Positions 36,701 to 45,277 are shown, numbered from the stretch's first letter. The stretch is 64,000 nucleotides of DNA from Bryobacteraceae bacterium (GCA_041394945.1 JAWKHH010000003.1:992001-1056000); one strand, 5' to 3'. The notes: generated by a model not told the origin, from the sequence alone. A program made the numbers and translations.

Positions 36701-38317
36701 GTGAATGCGCCCGGTGTACCCAATGCCGTGGCAGTGGCGGGCGGCCTTGCCCACAGCATCGCACTGGTGAGCACGGAAGGCGTCTGGGCCTGGGGGTCAA
36801 ACAGCGTCGGGCAGTTCGGCAAGGCGGACCCGGTATCGTCGCTCCTGCCGATTGCCGGACACCAGTTGCCGCTGTGCACCTATTTCATCTTCCCGGGAGG
36901 GGCCACGGTGGCCGACATCGGCGCGGCGCTCTCGGCGCAGGTTTCGACTGCAGCGGCGTGCACGTGGACGGCATCGTCGAGCGTGCCGTGGATCACGGTT
37001 ACGTCGGGACTGGTGGGCGGGCCGGGTTCGTTCAACTACGTAGTGGGCCCCAACCCGACGACTTCGTCGCGGACGGGTACCATCCTCGTGGCCGACAAGA
37101 CGTTCACGGTGATTCAGTCCGCCGGGACCGGATGCACCTACTCGATCAGCCCGCAGAACCTGAATGTGACGGCGGCGGGCGGAACGGCCCAGGTCACCGT
37201 CACAACCGGGCCGGGGTGTTCCTGGAACGCAAGCGCGGTGGACTTCTGGATCACGCTGACCAGCGGCGCCACGGGCACCGGCAGCGGAGCGGTGAGCTTT
37301 CTCTACGACTCGAATACGTCGACGATCGCTCGCGCGGCGACGATCGTCATCGCGGGCAACTCGTTCGTGCTCACTCAGGATGGGACCAGCGGCGGAGGCG
37401 GAGGCGGCTTCTCCTTCCCCACGGTTGGCGATGTCACGCCGCCCTCGGGAACCAACAACACGCAGACGTTCTCGTTTTCCTTTAACGATCCGGATGGCGC
37501 CGCAGACCTCGGCGTACTGAACATACTGATCAACAACGGAATCGACGGACGCACGGCCTGCTACATGGCCTATGTACCGGCGACCACGGCTACGGGAACC
37601 CTGTTTCTGGTGAACGACACCGGCGACGCCGGCGGGCCCTTCGCCGGATCGCTCTCGCTGCCGGGAGCCGGATCGGCCGGCAACAGCCAGTGCACCATCA
37701 GCGGAGGAACGGTATCGTCCACAGGGGGCACGACAACGCTCACTCTGAACCTTTCGTTCAGCACTGTGCTCGCCGGCAACCGCATCGTCTTCCTGGCGGC
37801 GCGCGATAAGAGCAACAACAACAGCGGCTGGCACGCCAAAGGAGTGTGGAAGATCCCAGGCGCGGCGGTGGGCGCGGCGCAGGTGCTGAGCCTCAATCCG
37901 GCGCGGGTGACGGCGAATCCGATCACGGTGTCGGCGGTGTTTTCCGATATCAACGGAGCAACCACGCTGGACGTCGTGAACCTGCTCATCAACGACGCAA
38001 TCGACGGGCGGAACGCGTGCTACATCGCCTATTCCAGGTCGACCCAGACGCTGTTCCTGGTGAACGACGCCGGCGCGGCAGGCGGACCGTTCGCCGGCTC
38101 GGTGCAGATTCCGAGCACCGGTACAGTAGCCAACAGCCAGTGCACAATCAACGCGTTCGGATCTTCCGTGTTGCTGTCGGGGAACAACCTGACGCTGGTG
38201 CTGAACATCACCTTCGGCGGCACGTTCTTTGGCGACCGCGTGGTCTACGCGGCGGCGAGAGACGGCTTCGGAGCAAATTCAGGCTGGCAGCCGATGGGGA
38301 CGATCACGGTTCAGTAG
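33737..38317 (+). CDS. Giant secreted RCC1-repeat protein with BACON-like and paired C-terminal modules
   Basis: A 1526-residue exported protein. GTG at 33737 is chosen because GGGAGGA (33724-33730) precedes it and it opens a signal peptide (MNLHQTIQRAGVAALLLPFA). Residues about 40-1045 carry roughly 18 RCC1-type units of the form HSLALKSDGTVWAWG-x-N-x-x-GQLGDG, enough for more than two seven-bladed propellers; an irregular insert lies near 220-340. Two BACON-like domains follow (about 1047-1130 and 1132-1215), then a Gly6 linker and two C-terminal modules (1244-1374 and 1398-1526) of the same kind as in the two upstream genes. Function is probably surface binding; no enzyme motif seen. Confidence 0.9.
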   Translation: MNLHQTIQRAGVAALLLPFAAIAQRIQILEAPPSGAPAALRSIGEISLAQRIAVPEAGSHVLVLSSDGRVHTWNALSADQGWKPVDALTEVTAIAAGALHNAAVRADGTVWTWGANDQGQLGNGTLEPRPGVAAVDTLTDVRAIAAGKAFTLALRGDGTVWVWGSNWNDIDRADSRRVIDRPVSIPGLGGIEAIAVFRNRGYARDRAGRILEWGEGAISNGAAEPHEIDALADPELAREVSRRLDGRPALGPAVWFDNFGLTRRLDIGYGNIGDLPLGGTLVDAASGWTVGVIANPLGAAAAAEPGAAIGTSAGKAGTEAGRGLWAMIEPRSSSSSPNLSSAQFHNLFLQQAGTVCGWGQNTDGQLGDGTAVNRLSPVTADSLAGITMVSAGWAHGVALKNDGTVWTWGSNSNGQLGDATIASKPSPNPAPGLTGVIAVAAGGFHSMALKGDGTVWTWGLGTDGQLGNGSMGQVSTPVQVTGLANVVAIAAGERFSLALRSDGSVAAWGLNASGQLGDGSVVKKTTPVTVTGLTGVAQIAAGSDHALARKSDGSVWAWGFNGFGQLGDNSQTNRMTPVQSGSLTGVSAIGAGSFHSLAVQGAGTVWTWGQNSSGQLGDGTVTPRLVPVTVPGIASITAVAGGAGHSAALRSDGALFAWGNNTNGALGDGTTSGTASPVAVAACAAASAGGSTPSGRSRRLAAAGNYGLVIRTDGVVLGWGENNSGQLGDGSTMNKTTPVVVQGVAGASQISAGTTHGLAVKSDGTVRAWGGNTSGQLGTGNLGASLTSVQIPGLADVSTVAAGGSHSLASKTDGSVVAWGDNSLGQLGDGTNVQRLTPTAVPGITDVVAVAAGENHSLALKNDGTVWAWGLNSNAQLGDHTFTNRNVPVEVKGLTNVVRIAAGQNHSMALRSDGTVWLWGNNANGQLGDGSTETRSDRVRASDLIAVVAIDAAGSHSLAVKSDGTVWAWGLNSSGQLGNGTPTQSTVPVNAPGVPNAVAVAGGLAHSIALVSTEGVWAWGSNSVGQFGKADPVSSLLPIAGHQLPLCTYFIFPGGATVADIGAALSAQVSTAAACTWTASSSVPWITVTSGLVGGPGSFNYVVGPNPTTSSRTGTILVADKTFTVIQSAGTGCTYSISPQNLNVTAAGGTAQVTVTTGPGCSWNASAVDFWITLTSGATGTGSGAVSFLYDSNTSTIARAATIVIAGNSFVLTQDGTSGGGGGGFSFPTVGDVTPPSGTNNTQTFSFSFNDPDGAADLGVLNILINNGIDGRTACYMAYVPATTATGTLFLVNDTGDAGGPFAGSLSLPGAGSAGNSQCTISGGTVSSTGGTTTLTLNLSFSTVLAGNRIVFLAARDKSNNNSGWHAKGVWKIPGAAVGAAQVLSLNPARVTANPITVSAVFSDINGATTLDVVNLLINDAIDGRNACYIAYSRSTQTLFLVNDAGAAGGPFAGSVQIPSTGTVANSQCTINAFGSSVLLSGNNLTLVLNITFGGTFFGDRVVYAAARDGFGANSGWQPMGTITVQ

Positions 38318-38351
38318 GGCGCTCGCCGAGCGGCGCTGCCTCTGAGGCCAG

Positions 38352-38759
38352 CTAAGTGACCGGGTTGCCTTCGGCCTCGCGCAACTGCACATCAATGCGG
38401 CAGATGTGATTCACCAGCCACTGGCTGGCCGCGTTGTAGAGGTCCTGCACCATCATCTTGTCCGCGCCCCGGCGTTCGTAGTCCATCTTGAACTTCTCAA
38501 AGAAGTCCAGAAACTTCTGATGGGCGGCCTTGTTCTTCTCCGCCACGATGCAATGGCGGATGCTCATGCAGCTCTCTTCACAGACAAAATGCACGCGCAC
38601 GTAGAGGGACAGAAAAGAAACGATGTTGTCGAACTCGTGGGGTTTGAAGCCGTTTTGGATCAGCTCTTCGAGCTTGTTGACGTATTCAAACAGGCGGCGG
38701 TGCTGATCGTCCACGCGCGTTTCACCGGTCTCGAAACGCGACTCCCATTGCACGGGCAT
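38352..38759 (-). CDS. Bacteriohemerythrin-like protein with one substituted iron ligand
   Basis: A 135-residue single-domain hemerythrin. Compared with the canonical di-iron ligands of bacteriohemerythrins, I see His20 (DDQH), His57 and Glu61 (HFVCEE), His80 (AAHQKF), His118 and Asp123 (VNHICRID). The position four residues before His80, normally His, is Asn76. The protein may therefore bind iron differently or sense rather than carry oxygen. Cysteines at 60, 64, 70 and 120 are unusually many. A strong AAGGAG precedes the ATG. It follows the selenocysteine-redoxin gene by 54 bases on the same strand, hinting at a shared redox or oxygen-related role. Confidence 0.9.
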   Translation of the reverse strand: MPVQWESRFETGETRVDDQHRRLFEYVNKLEELIQNGFKPHEFDNIVSFLSLYVRVHFVCEESCMSIRHCIVAEKNKAAHQKFLDFFEKFKMDYERRGADKMMVQDLYNAASQWLVNHICRIDVQLREAEGNPVT

Positions 38760-38813
38760 GCAGGATTCTCCTTTTCAGTAATGAGATTCCATCGGTACCC
38801 GTAATCGGGGACT

Positions 38814-39863
38814 TTAGTTCACCGGGCGTTCGCCACGCAATTCCGCCGGGGCGCGCTGGCGATCATACTCCTCGAGATCGAGTTCCCAACGCAGGGGAAT
38901 CGTTTGGGGTGCATAGCAGACGCGATCGTCACAGGCCTGGTAGCGGAATACTCCCTGAATCTCGATCTTGCCGTCTTTGGCGGCCTTCTGCGCCTCGCGG
39001 AACTGCGCCACCTTGATCTCACGGAGAACACGCAGCTTGCCCTCGAACACCGGAACAGTTTCGTCGATCGCTTCGAGTCGCAATTGCCGCGACGGCGGGT
39101 AGGAGGCCGGGAAGACGTCGTAGGCGGCCGATTCCGCAATGGTCCAATCGATTGGGATGTACGGCTTCGCCACGCCCGGCGCATAGAGGTGCATCTTTTC
39201 CGGCAGGTCGAGGTCGAGTGTCAGGGTCAGCCTGCTTCCGCCGTACACGGACGGGTTACTCACGCCGGTGCGGAGGGTAAGATGAGCGGTCTTGTGCTCG
39301 GTGACCGGCGTGCCGCCGTCGGAGAACTCCCGGACCAGGATGCCGGCGGCGGTGAAGCGGTCGCGGTAGTCCTTCTCGAAATACTTCGACTGGACTACGC
39401 CGTTCGGAGCGACGATATAAGTGCCTGGGTTAGGCACGCCGTAGCCGGGGGAATCGAGCGGGACGCTCTCGTTCAGGATGCCGAATGCGCGGATCACCGC
39501 CGAGCCACGGTCTGAAAGCATCGGATACGGGATCGACATGCGGCCGGAAAAGTGCTCCAGGACCTCCTTGGTGTCGTAGGTGACCACCGCGACGTTGAGG
39601 CCGCGCTTACGGAATCCTGCCGTCTGTTGTGCCAGCTCCACGAGCTGGGCCTTGCAGTACGGTCACCAATCGGCTGAGCGGACAAAGGCAAGCACCAACC
39701 CCTTCGGTCCGGTGAGGGACCGCAAGTTCTGCTTCCTGCCGTTCTGATCGGGCAGGGAGAACGACGGAATCTTCTCGCCGACGGCGGGGCCCGTTGGGAA
39801 ACCCGGGTCTTGGGCGGCGGCGGAGAGGCAAAACCCCATCGCAACCGCGAGGATACGAATCAA
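38814..39863 (-). CDS. Probable selenocysteine-containing redoxin fused to a DsbD-alpha-like domain
   Basis: One continuous frame from TTG at 39863 (AGGAG ten bases upstream) to 38814 is interrupted only by TGA at 39663-39665. Reading TGA as selenocysteine gives a 349-residue protein whose active site is SADW-U-PYCKAQL (Sec67, Cys70), where relatives have SADWCPYCK. Upstream are a signal peptide (MIRILAVAMGFCLSAAAQ) and thioredoxin-fold features (PSFSLPDQNGRKQNLRSLTG); downstream the fold continues (VVTYDTKEVLEHFSGRM). The C-terminal 150 residues resemble the DsbD N-terminal (alpha) domain, with a Cys pair in YQACDDRVCYAP. A SECIS-like hairpin follows the UGA. Expected role: periplasmic thiol redox. 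If UGA is not decoded, only a 66-residue fragment is made. Confidence 0.85.
39631..39650 (-). promoter_or_regulatory. Bacterial SECIS-like hairpin downstream of the in-frame UGA
   Basis: In the mRNA sense, GCC-C-AGCUC pairs with GAGCU-GGC around the loop GUG (39641-39639): a 5-bp upper stem, one bulged C, a 3-bp lower stem. The loop starts 22 bases after the UGA and begins with G. These features fit the known bacterial SECIS rules (loop 16-37 bases after UGA, small loop with G in the first two positions, upper stem of at least 4 bp). It lies within the coding sequence, as expected in bacteria. Confidence 0.6.
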
Positions 39864-39956
39864 GACAATAGTGCTCCTGACCTAAGAATGACGCATTCTT
39901 GACATTTTATTCCAGAAAAGCGCCGATCCCTCCTCTTTTCGCGCCTTGGGATTGGC

Positions 39957-40223
39957 TCAGGGGCGCTTGCCGACCCGACGCGACTTCATGTACGACTGGA
40001 CGCCGTAGACGAGCATGATAATCCCGAACAATCCGGATACGATCGCGCGCCCGAGCCCTTCCACGGATCCGTTGGAAGTCTGGTAGCTGCGCCACGCCGC
40101 CACGGCGGCGACGGTGAAGAAAACGAAAAAAACGAACGCGATCAACTCGTTCCACAGAACACGGAGCGGCCTGATGATCTCCGGCAGGACGGCACTCACG
40201 AACTTGCGTGCGACACTAAGCAC
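39957..40223 (-). CDS. Small inner-membrane protein, unknown function
   Basis: An 88-residue protein with two hydrophobic segments, IAFVFFVFFTVAAVAAW (about 28-44) and AIVSGLFGIIMLVYGVQSY (about 60-78), and a basic C-terminus (KSRRVGKRP). Start is GTG at 40221-40223. Codon use is good. It lies 93 bases upstream of the selenocysteine-redoxin gene on the same strand and may be in the same transcript. I do not recognise a named family. Confidence 0.7.
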   Translation of the reverse strand: MLSVARKFVSAVLPEIIRPLRVLWNELIAFVFFVFFTVAAVAAWRSYQTSNGSVEGLGRAIVSGLFGIIMLVYGVQSYMKSRRVGKRP

Positions 40224-40300
40224 TTCCGTTCAGTCTAACAAGCCGGCACAGGGCGGACCGCACTCAAGGCAGATCGCCGCCCCAGGTCCGGTTGTGCCGG

Positions 40301-40608
40301 CTAGAAAGTCAAAACGGCGGCCGGAGTGGACCGGCTGATCGTGGTTCCGTCGCCAAGCTTGCCCCCCAGGTTGTTTCCCCAGCAGTACGGCACGCCGTTG
40401 GCGTGGAGCGCGCAGGTGGCCATGTTGACGAGGTTGTCGCTGGTGGTTCCCAGGCTGAGGACATGATCGAGTCCGGTGACGGTAATCGGAGTGAGCCGGT
40501 CCGTGGTGGATCCGTCGCCCAATTGCCCGTGGAAGGCAATGCCGCGGCTGCGGCCAGCAGCGCGAGAAGGAGCTTCGGTTGATACCGGGACTGTTCGATT
40601 GTTCGCAT
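40301..40608 (-). pseudogene. Remnant of an RCC1-repeat secreted protein gene
   Basis: ATG at 40606-40608 begins a signal peptide (MRTIEQSRYQPKLLLALLAA), but around 40530-40545 the coding pattern moves to another frame that reads GQLGDGSTTDRLTPITVTG, then NGVPYCWGNNLGGKLGDGTT, and stops at TAG 40301-40303. These are about one and a half RCC1 units of the kind found in the large gene at 33737-38317. Such a short product could not form a propeller, so an internal deletion with frameshift is inferred. It is divergent from the PQQ-like propeller gene at 40718. Confidence 0.7.
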
Positions 40609-40717
40609 GGTCGCCTCGTCGATTCCGCGGGCCGAAACCGGCCCTCTGGATCCAATCAGCGGAAACCACCGGCCGAACGGCTCACATCGTTCGGCGGATG
40701 CCGGTTATCCTCACGAT

Positions 40718-41986
40718 ATGGCTCGTTTTCTAGTTTTGGCCCTTTTGGGCTCAGCGGCGGCGATGGCCGAGGATTGGCCGGGGTTCCGTGGACCCGGCGG
40801 GCAAGGCGTTTCGGCCGAGCCGGCGTTGCCGCTCGAATGGAGCGATACGAAGAACGTCGTCTGGAAGACGGCCGTGCCCGGAAGGGGATGGTCGTCGCCG
40901 TCGGTCGCAGGCGATCGCATTTGGCTGACGACGGCGGCGGCGGTGGCGGGCTCGGGAGCGAACGCGCGGTCACTGCGGCTGATGGCTTTCAACCGCGAAT
41001 CGGGCGCCGTGGCGGCCGATATCGAAGTGTTCCGGCTCGACGATGCGGGCAAGCAGCACGAGAAGAACTCGTTCGCCTCGCCGACGCCGCTGGTGGAGGA
41101 CGGAAAGGTGTACGTCCACTTCGGGCGGCTGGGCACCGCGGCGGTGTCCACCTCGGGCGAGGTGCTGTGGAGGAGGCAGTTCGAGTACAAATACGCGCAC
41201 GGAACCGGACCTTCGCCCGTGCTGTACCGCAACCTGCTCATCGTCGCCTGCGACGGACTGGACGTTCAGTATGTCGTTGCCCTGAACAAGACCACCGGAG
41301 AGACCGTGTGGAAGACGGACCGGCCGAAGCCGGCCGGGATGGCATTCGCGACTCCGCTAGTGATCGAAACGGAGAACGGGGCGCAGGTGGTTAGTCCGGG
41401 CGCGCGGCAGGCCGTTTCCTACGATGCCGCCACTGGGGAGCCGCTATGGACGGTTCGCTACGGAACCGGCTTCTCGAACGTTCCCCGGCCGGTGTACGCA
41501 CACGGGCTGGTCTACATCTGCACGGGCTTCTACCAGCCGGAGCTCCTTGCGGTGAAGCCGGACGGGCGAGGCGACGTGACGGATACGCACGTAGTGTGGC
41601 GGTACGGGCGCGGTGTGCCGCTGACGCCATCGCCGCTGGTAGTGGGCGAAGAGATCTACATTGTCTCCGACAACGGAATTCTCACCTGCTTGAACGCCGC
41701 CACCGGCGCCGTGCGGTACCAGCAGCGTTTGGGAGGTGCGTACTCGGCGTCTCCGGTGTTCGGGGCGGGGCGAATCTATTTTCAGAGCGAGGAAGGGGAG
41801 ACAACCGTGATCGCGCCTGGAACCGAGTTCCGGAAGCTCGGCGGAAGCGCCGTGGACGAGGCGACACTGGCTTCGCTCGCGCCGTCCCGGGGGGCTTTTT
41901 TTTTACGGACAGCGGGTCACCTTTATCGGCTGGGCGCATCTGAATCGCAGGAAAAATCGATCCAGAGCGTCCCATTGGGGCCGTAG
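40718..41986 (+). CDS. Secreted PQQ-like beta-propeller repeat protein
   Basis: A 422-residue exported protein; ATG at 40718 opens the signal peptide MARFLVLALLGSAAAMAEDW. The mature N-terminus WPGFRGPGGQGVSAEPALPL is typical of the PQQ-like repeat family seen widely in Acidobacteria and Planctomycetes. Repeats such as LVEDGKVYVHFG, VVALNKTTGETVWKTD, AVSYDAATGEPLWTV and ILTCLNAATGAVRYQQ indicate about seven or eight blades. No cytochrome or dehydrogenase residues are seen, so it is more likely a structural or binding propeller than a quinoprotein enzyme. A G6-C-T9 run at 41889-41904 sits inside the frame. Citrate synthase follows 75 bases later. Confidence 0.88.
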   Translation: MARFLVLALLGSAAAMAEDWPGFRGPGGQGVSAEPALPLEWSDTKNVVWKTAVPGRGWSSPSVAGDRIWLTTAAAVAGSGANARSLRLMAFNRESGAVAADIEVFRLDDAGKQHEKNSFASPTPLVEDGKVYVHFGRLGTAAVSTSGEVLWRRQFEYKYAHGTGPSPVLYRNLLIVACDGLDVQYVVALNKTTGETVWKTDRPKPAGMAFATPLVIETENGAQVVSPGARQAVSYDAATGEPLWTVRYGTGFSNVPRPVYAHGLVYICTGFYQPELLAVKPDGRGDVTDTHVVWRYGRGVPLTPSPLVVGEEIYIVSDNGILTCLNAATGAVRYQQRLGGAYSASPVFGAGRIYFQSEEGETTVIAPGTEFRKLGGSAVDEATLASLAPSRGAFFLRTAGHLYRLGASESQEKSIQSVPLGP

Positions 41987-42004
41987 CTTCGGTAAGATGG
42001 ATTG

Positions 42005-42022
42005 GGGTAGAGACCTCTACCC
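42005..42022 (+). other. Hairpin between the propeller gene and citrate synthase
   Basis: GGGTAGAG (42005-42012) pairs with CTCTACCC (42015-42022), effectively a 7-bp stem with a 4-base loop. There is no following T run. It lies 40 bases before the citrate synthase start, so it could be a leader element or a weak terminator for the upstream gene. Confidence 0.3.
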
Positions 42023-42061
42023 GCTACCCCTCCAGCGGGACCCATCAGCGAGGAGTCTACA

Positions 42062-43348
<1,287 letters not shown>

Positions 43349-43397
43349 ATCCTTCCCGGAGACTTTCGCATCTAGAGCAATTGGAGACCGAAACAGA

Positions 43398-43727
43398 ATG
43401 GCAGGACAAAATACGTTGACTTTTACCGATCAGGGCTGGGAGCAGGAGGTGTTGAACTCCGCGGTCCCCGTGCTCGTGGACTTTTGGGCCGAATGGTGCG
43501 GCCCGTGCCGAATGATGAGTCCAACGATCGACGCGATCGCGGAGGACTATGCCGGGCGCGTCAAGGTCGGCAAGCTGAATGTGGATGAGAACGGCGGCAC
43601 TGCGATGCGCTACAACATCCGCGGAATTCCCACGCTGTTGGTGTTCAAAAACGGTCAGGTAGTGGCCCAGAAGGTAGGCGCGGTGGGCAAGAGCGACGTT
43701 TCGGCGCTGCTCGACTCGCACCTGTAA
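43398..43727 (+). CDS. trxA: Thioredoxin
   Basis: A 109-residue cytoplasmic thioredoxin with active site WCGPC (33-37), the preceding VLVDFWAEW strand, and the cis-Pro loop GIPTLLVFKNG. Length and motifs are those of a classical Trx1, which reduces protein disulfides using thioredoxin reductase. ATG at 43398 follows GGAG at about 43383. It lies just after citrate synthase in the same direction and before the terminator at 43749-43783. Confidence 0.96.
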   Translation: MAGQNTLTFTDQGWEQEVLNSAVPVLVDFWAEWCGPCRMMSPTIDAIAEDYAGRVKVGKLNVDENGGTAMRYNIRGIPTLLVFKNGQVVAQKVGAVGKSDVSALLDSHL

Positions 43728-43748
43728 GCGAAAGTCCAAAGATCCAGA

Positions 43749-43783
43749 ACGGCCCCGGGGCGATTGCCCGCCGGGGCCGTTTT
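43749..43783 (+). terminator. Strong rho-independent terminator after thioredoxin
   Basis: ACGGCCCCGG (43749-43758) pairs perfectly with CCGGGGCCGT (43771-43780); the inner part can also pair GGC with GCC. It is followed by TTTT. It starts 22 bases after the thioredoxin stop. Confidence 0.9.
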
Positions 43784-43809
43784 CGCGTGCTTTGGGGTAC
43801 GCTAGTGGC

Positions 43810-45255
43810 TTGCGGCCTTTCTTTCGAATCCTTGCGATCGCCACCGCGGCTGCGGTTTGCGGCGCGCAACCTGGTCCGGGCGTTCCGCCGAAATTGCGTG
43901 TGAGCCAGAACCGGCGGTTCCTCGAAACCGCCGACGGCCGCCCGTTCTTCTACCTCGGCGACACGGCCTGGGAGTTGTTCCATCGCCTCAATCGCCAGGA
44001 GGCGGCGCGGTATCTGGATCTGCGGGCGCGGCAGCGCTACAACGTCATCCAGGCGGTGGCGCTCGCCGAACTCGAGGGGATAGCCGATCCGAACGCGTAC
44101 GGCGACCTGCCCCTCGCGGATGGCGACCCGGCGCGGCCGGCGGTGACGGCGGGCGCGGATTCGAGCAACGCCGCGCAGTACGACTATTGGGACCATGTCG
44201 ACTACATCGTCGACCAAGCCAACCGGCGCGGACTCTACATCGGGCTGCTGCCCACCTGGGCGCGTTGGACGCCGCATCCAAACGCCCGCCCCGGCGTGAT
44301 CTTCACAGAACAGAACGCCGAGGCCTACGGGACCTTCCTCGGGAAACGCTACGGGCAGAAAGGCATCATCTGGATCCTTGGCGGCGACCGTTCGGCCGAG
44401 GGGTTTCAGAACGTCTGGCGGGCGATGGCGCGCGGTATAGCGATCGGCGTGAACGGCAAGGAAGACTACGCGGGCCTGACGATGACGTACCATCCCAACG
44501 GCGGCCACTCGTCGTCGGAGTACTTTGCCAACGAGCACTGGCTGACCTTCCACATGCAGCAGACCGGGCATCGCCCGGCGCAACGCGCGCCGGTATGGGA
44601 AACCATCACCGCCGACTACACGCGGGAGCCGGTGAAGCCGGTGATGGACGGCGAGCCGCTGTACGAAGATCATCCGATCGGCTTCCGGCAAGCCAAGGAA
44701 CTTGGCTACTCGTTCGACGCGCACGTGCGGCAGCGGGCGTATTGGGACGTGTTCTCCGGCGCGTTCGGACATACCTACGGGAACCACGCGGTGTGGCAGA
44801 TGTACGCCAAGAAGCGAAAGGCGATCAACGGTCCGCTCTTCTTCTGGCACGAGGCGATGCACCGGCCGGGAGCGGCGCAGATGCAGTATGTGCGGGCGCT
44901 GGTGGAGTCGCGGCCGTTTCTGGAGCGGATTCCGGATCAATCGTTGGTGGCGGCGCCGCTCGATGGAGCCGACTACATCGCGGCGACGCGGGGCACGGCG
45001 TATGCGTTCATTTATACGGCGCAAGGGCGGCCGATCACAGTGGCGCTCGGGAAGATCACGGGTGAGCGGGTGCGGGCGTGGTGGTTCAACCCGCGCAATG
45101 GATCGGCCGACGAGATCGGCGTATTCGAGAATCGCGGACTGCGTGAGTTCCAGCCGCCGTCGCTCGGCGGGTTCGGCGCGGATGCGGTGCTGGTGCTGGA
45201 CGATGCCGCCCGGAACTGGGGAGCACCGGGCGCCGCGAGTTTCGCGGGGCGCTGA
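43810..45255 (+). CDS. Secreted DUF4038-type glycoside hydrolase-like protein
   Basis: A roughly 481-residue exported protein. TTG at 43810 opens a signal peptide (RPFFRILAIATAAAVCGA); the start lacks a strong ribosome-binding site and is approximate. The catalytic-type domain (about 35-365) has FLETADGRPFFYLGDTAWELF and YLDLRARQRYNVIQAVALAE, signatures of the DUF4038 (apiosidase-like, GH140-related) TIM barrel, with WILGGDRSAEGF and VWETITADY as likely active-site regions. The last 90 residues (GTAYAFIYTAQGRPITVALG to the end) resemble the putative collagen-binding domain often fused to DUF4038. Substrate probably a plant polysaccharide side chain (inference). Confidence 0.85.
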   Translation: MRPFFRILAIATAAAVCGAQPGPGVPPKLRVSQNRRFLETADGRPFFYLGDTAWELFHRLNRQEAARYLDLRARQRYNVIQAVALAELEGIADPNAYGDLPLADGDPARPAVTAGADSSNAAQYDYWDHVDYIVDQANRRGLYIGLLPTWARWTPHPNARPGVIFTEQNAEAYGTFLGKRYGQKGIIWILGGDRSAEGFQNVWRAMARGIAIGVNGKEDYAGLTMTYHPNGGHSSSEYFANEHWLTFHMQQTGHRPAQRAPVWETITADYTREPVKPVMDGEPLYEDHPIGFRQAKELGYSFDAHVRQRAYWDVFSGAFGHTYGNHAVWQMYAKKRKAINGPLFFWHEAMHRPGAAQMQYVRALVESRPFLERIPDQSLVAAPLDGADYIAATRGTAYAFIYTAQGRPITVALGKITGERVRAWWFNPRNGSADEIGVFENRGLREFQPPSLGGFGADAVLVLDDAARNWGAPGAASFAGR

Positions 45256-45277
45256 GTAGCGCGGCTACACTGGTTCT

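Noticed and set aside
39663..39863. A separate 66-residue protein ending at 39663
   Set aside because: It stops exactly at the redoxin active site and the same frame continues with conserved sequence, so it is better explained as the N-terminal part of one selenoprotein gene.
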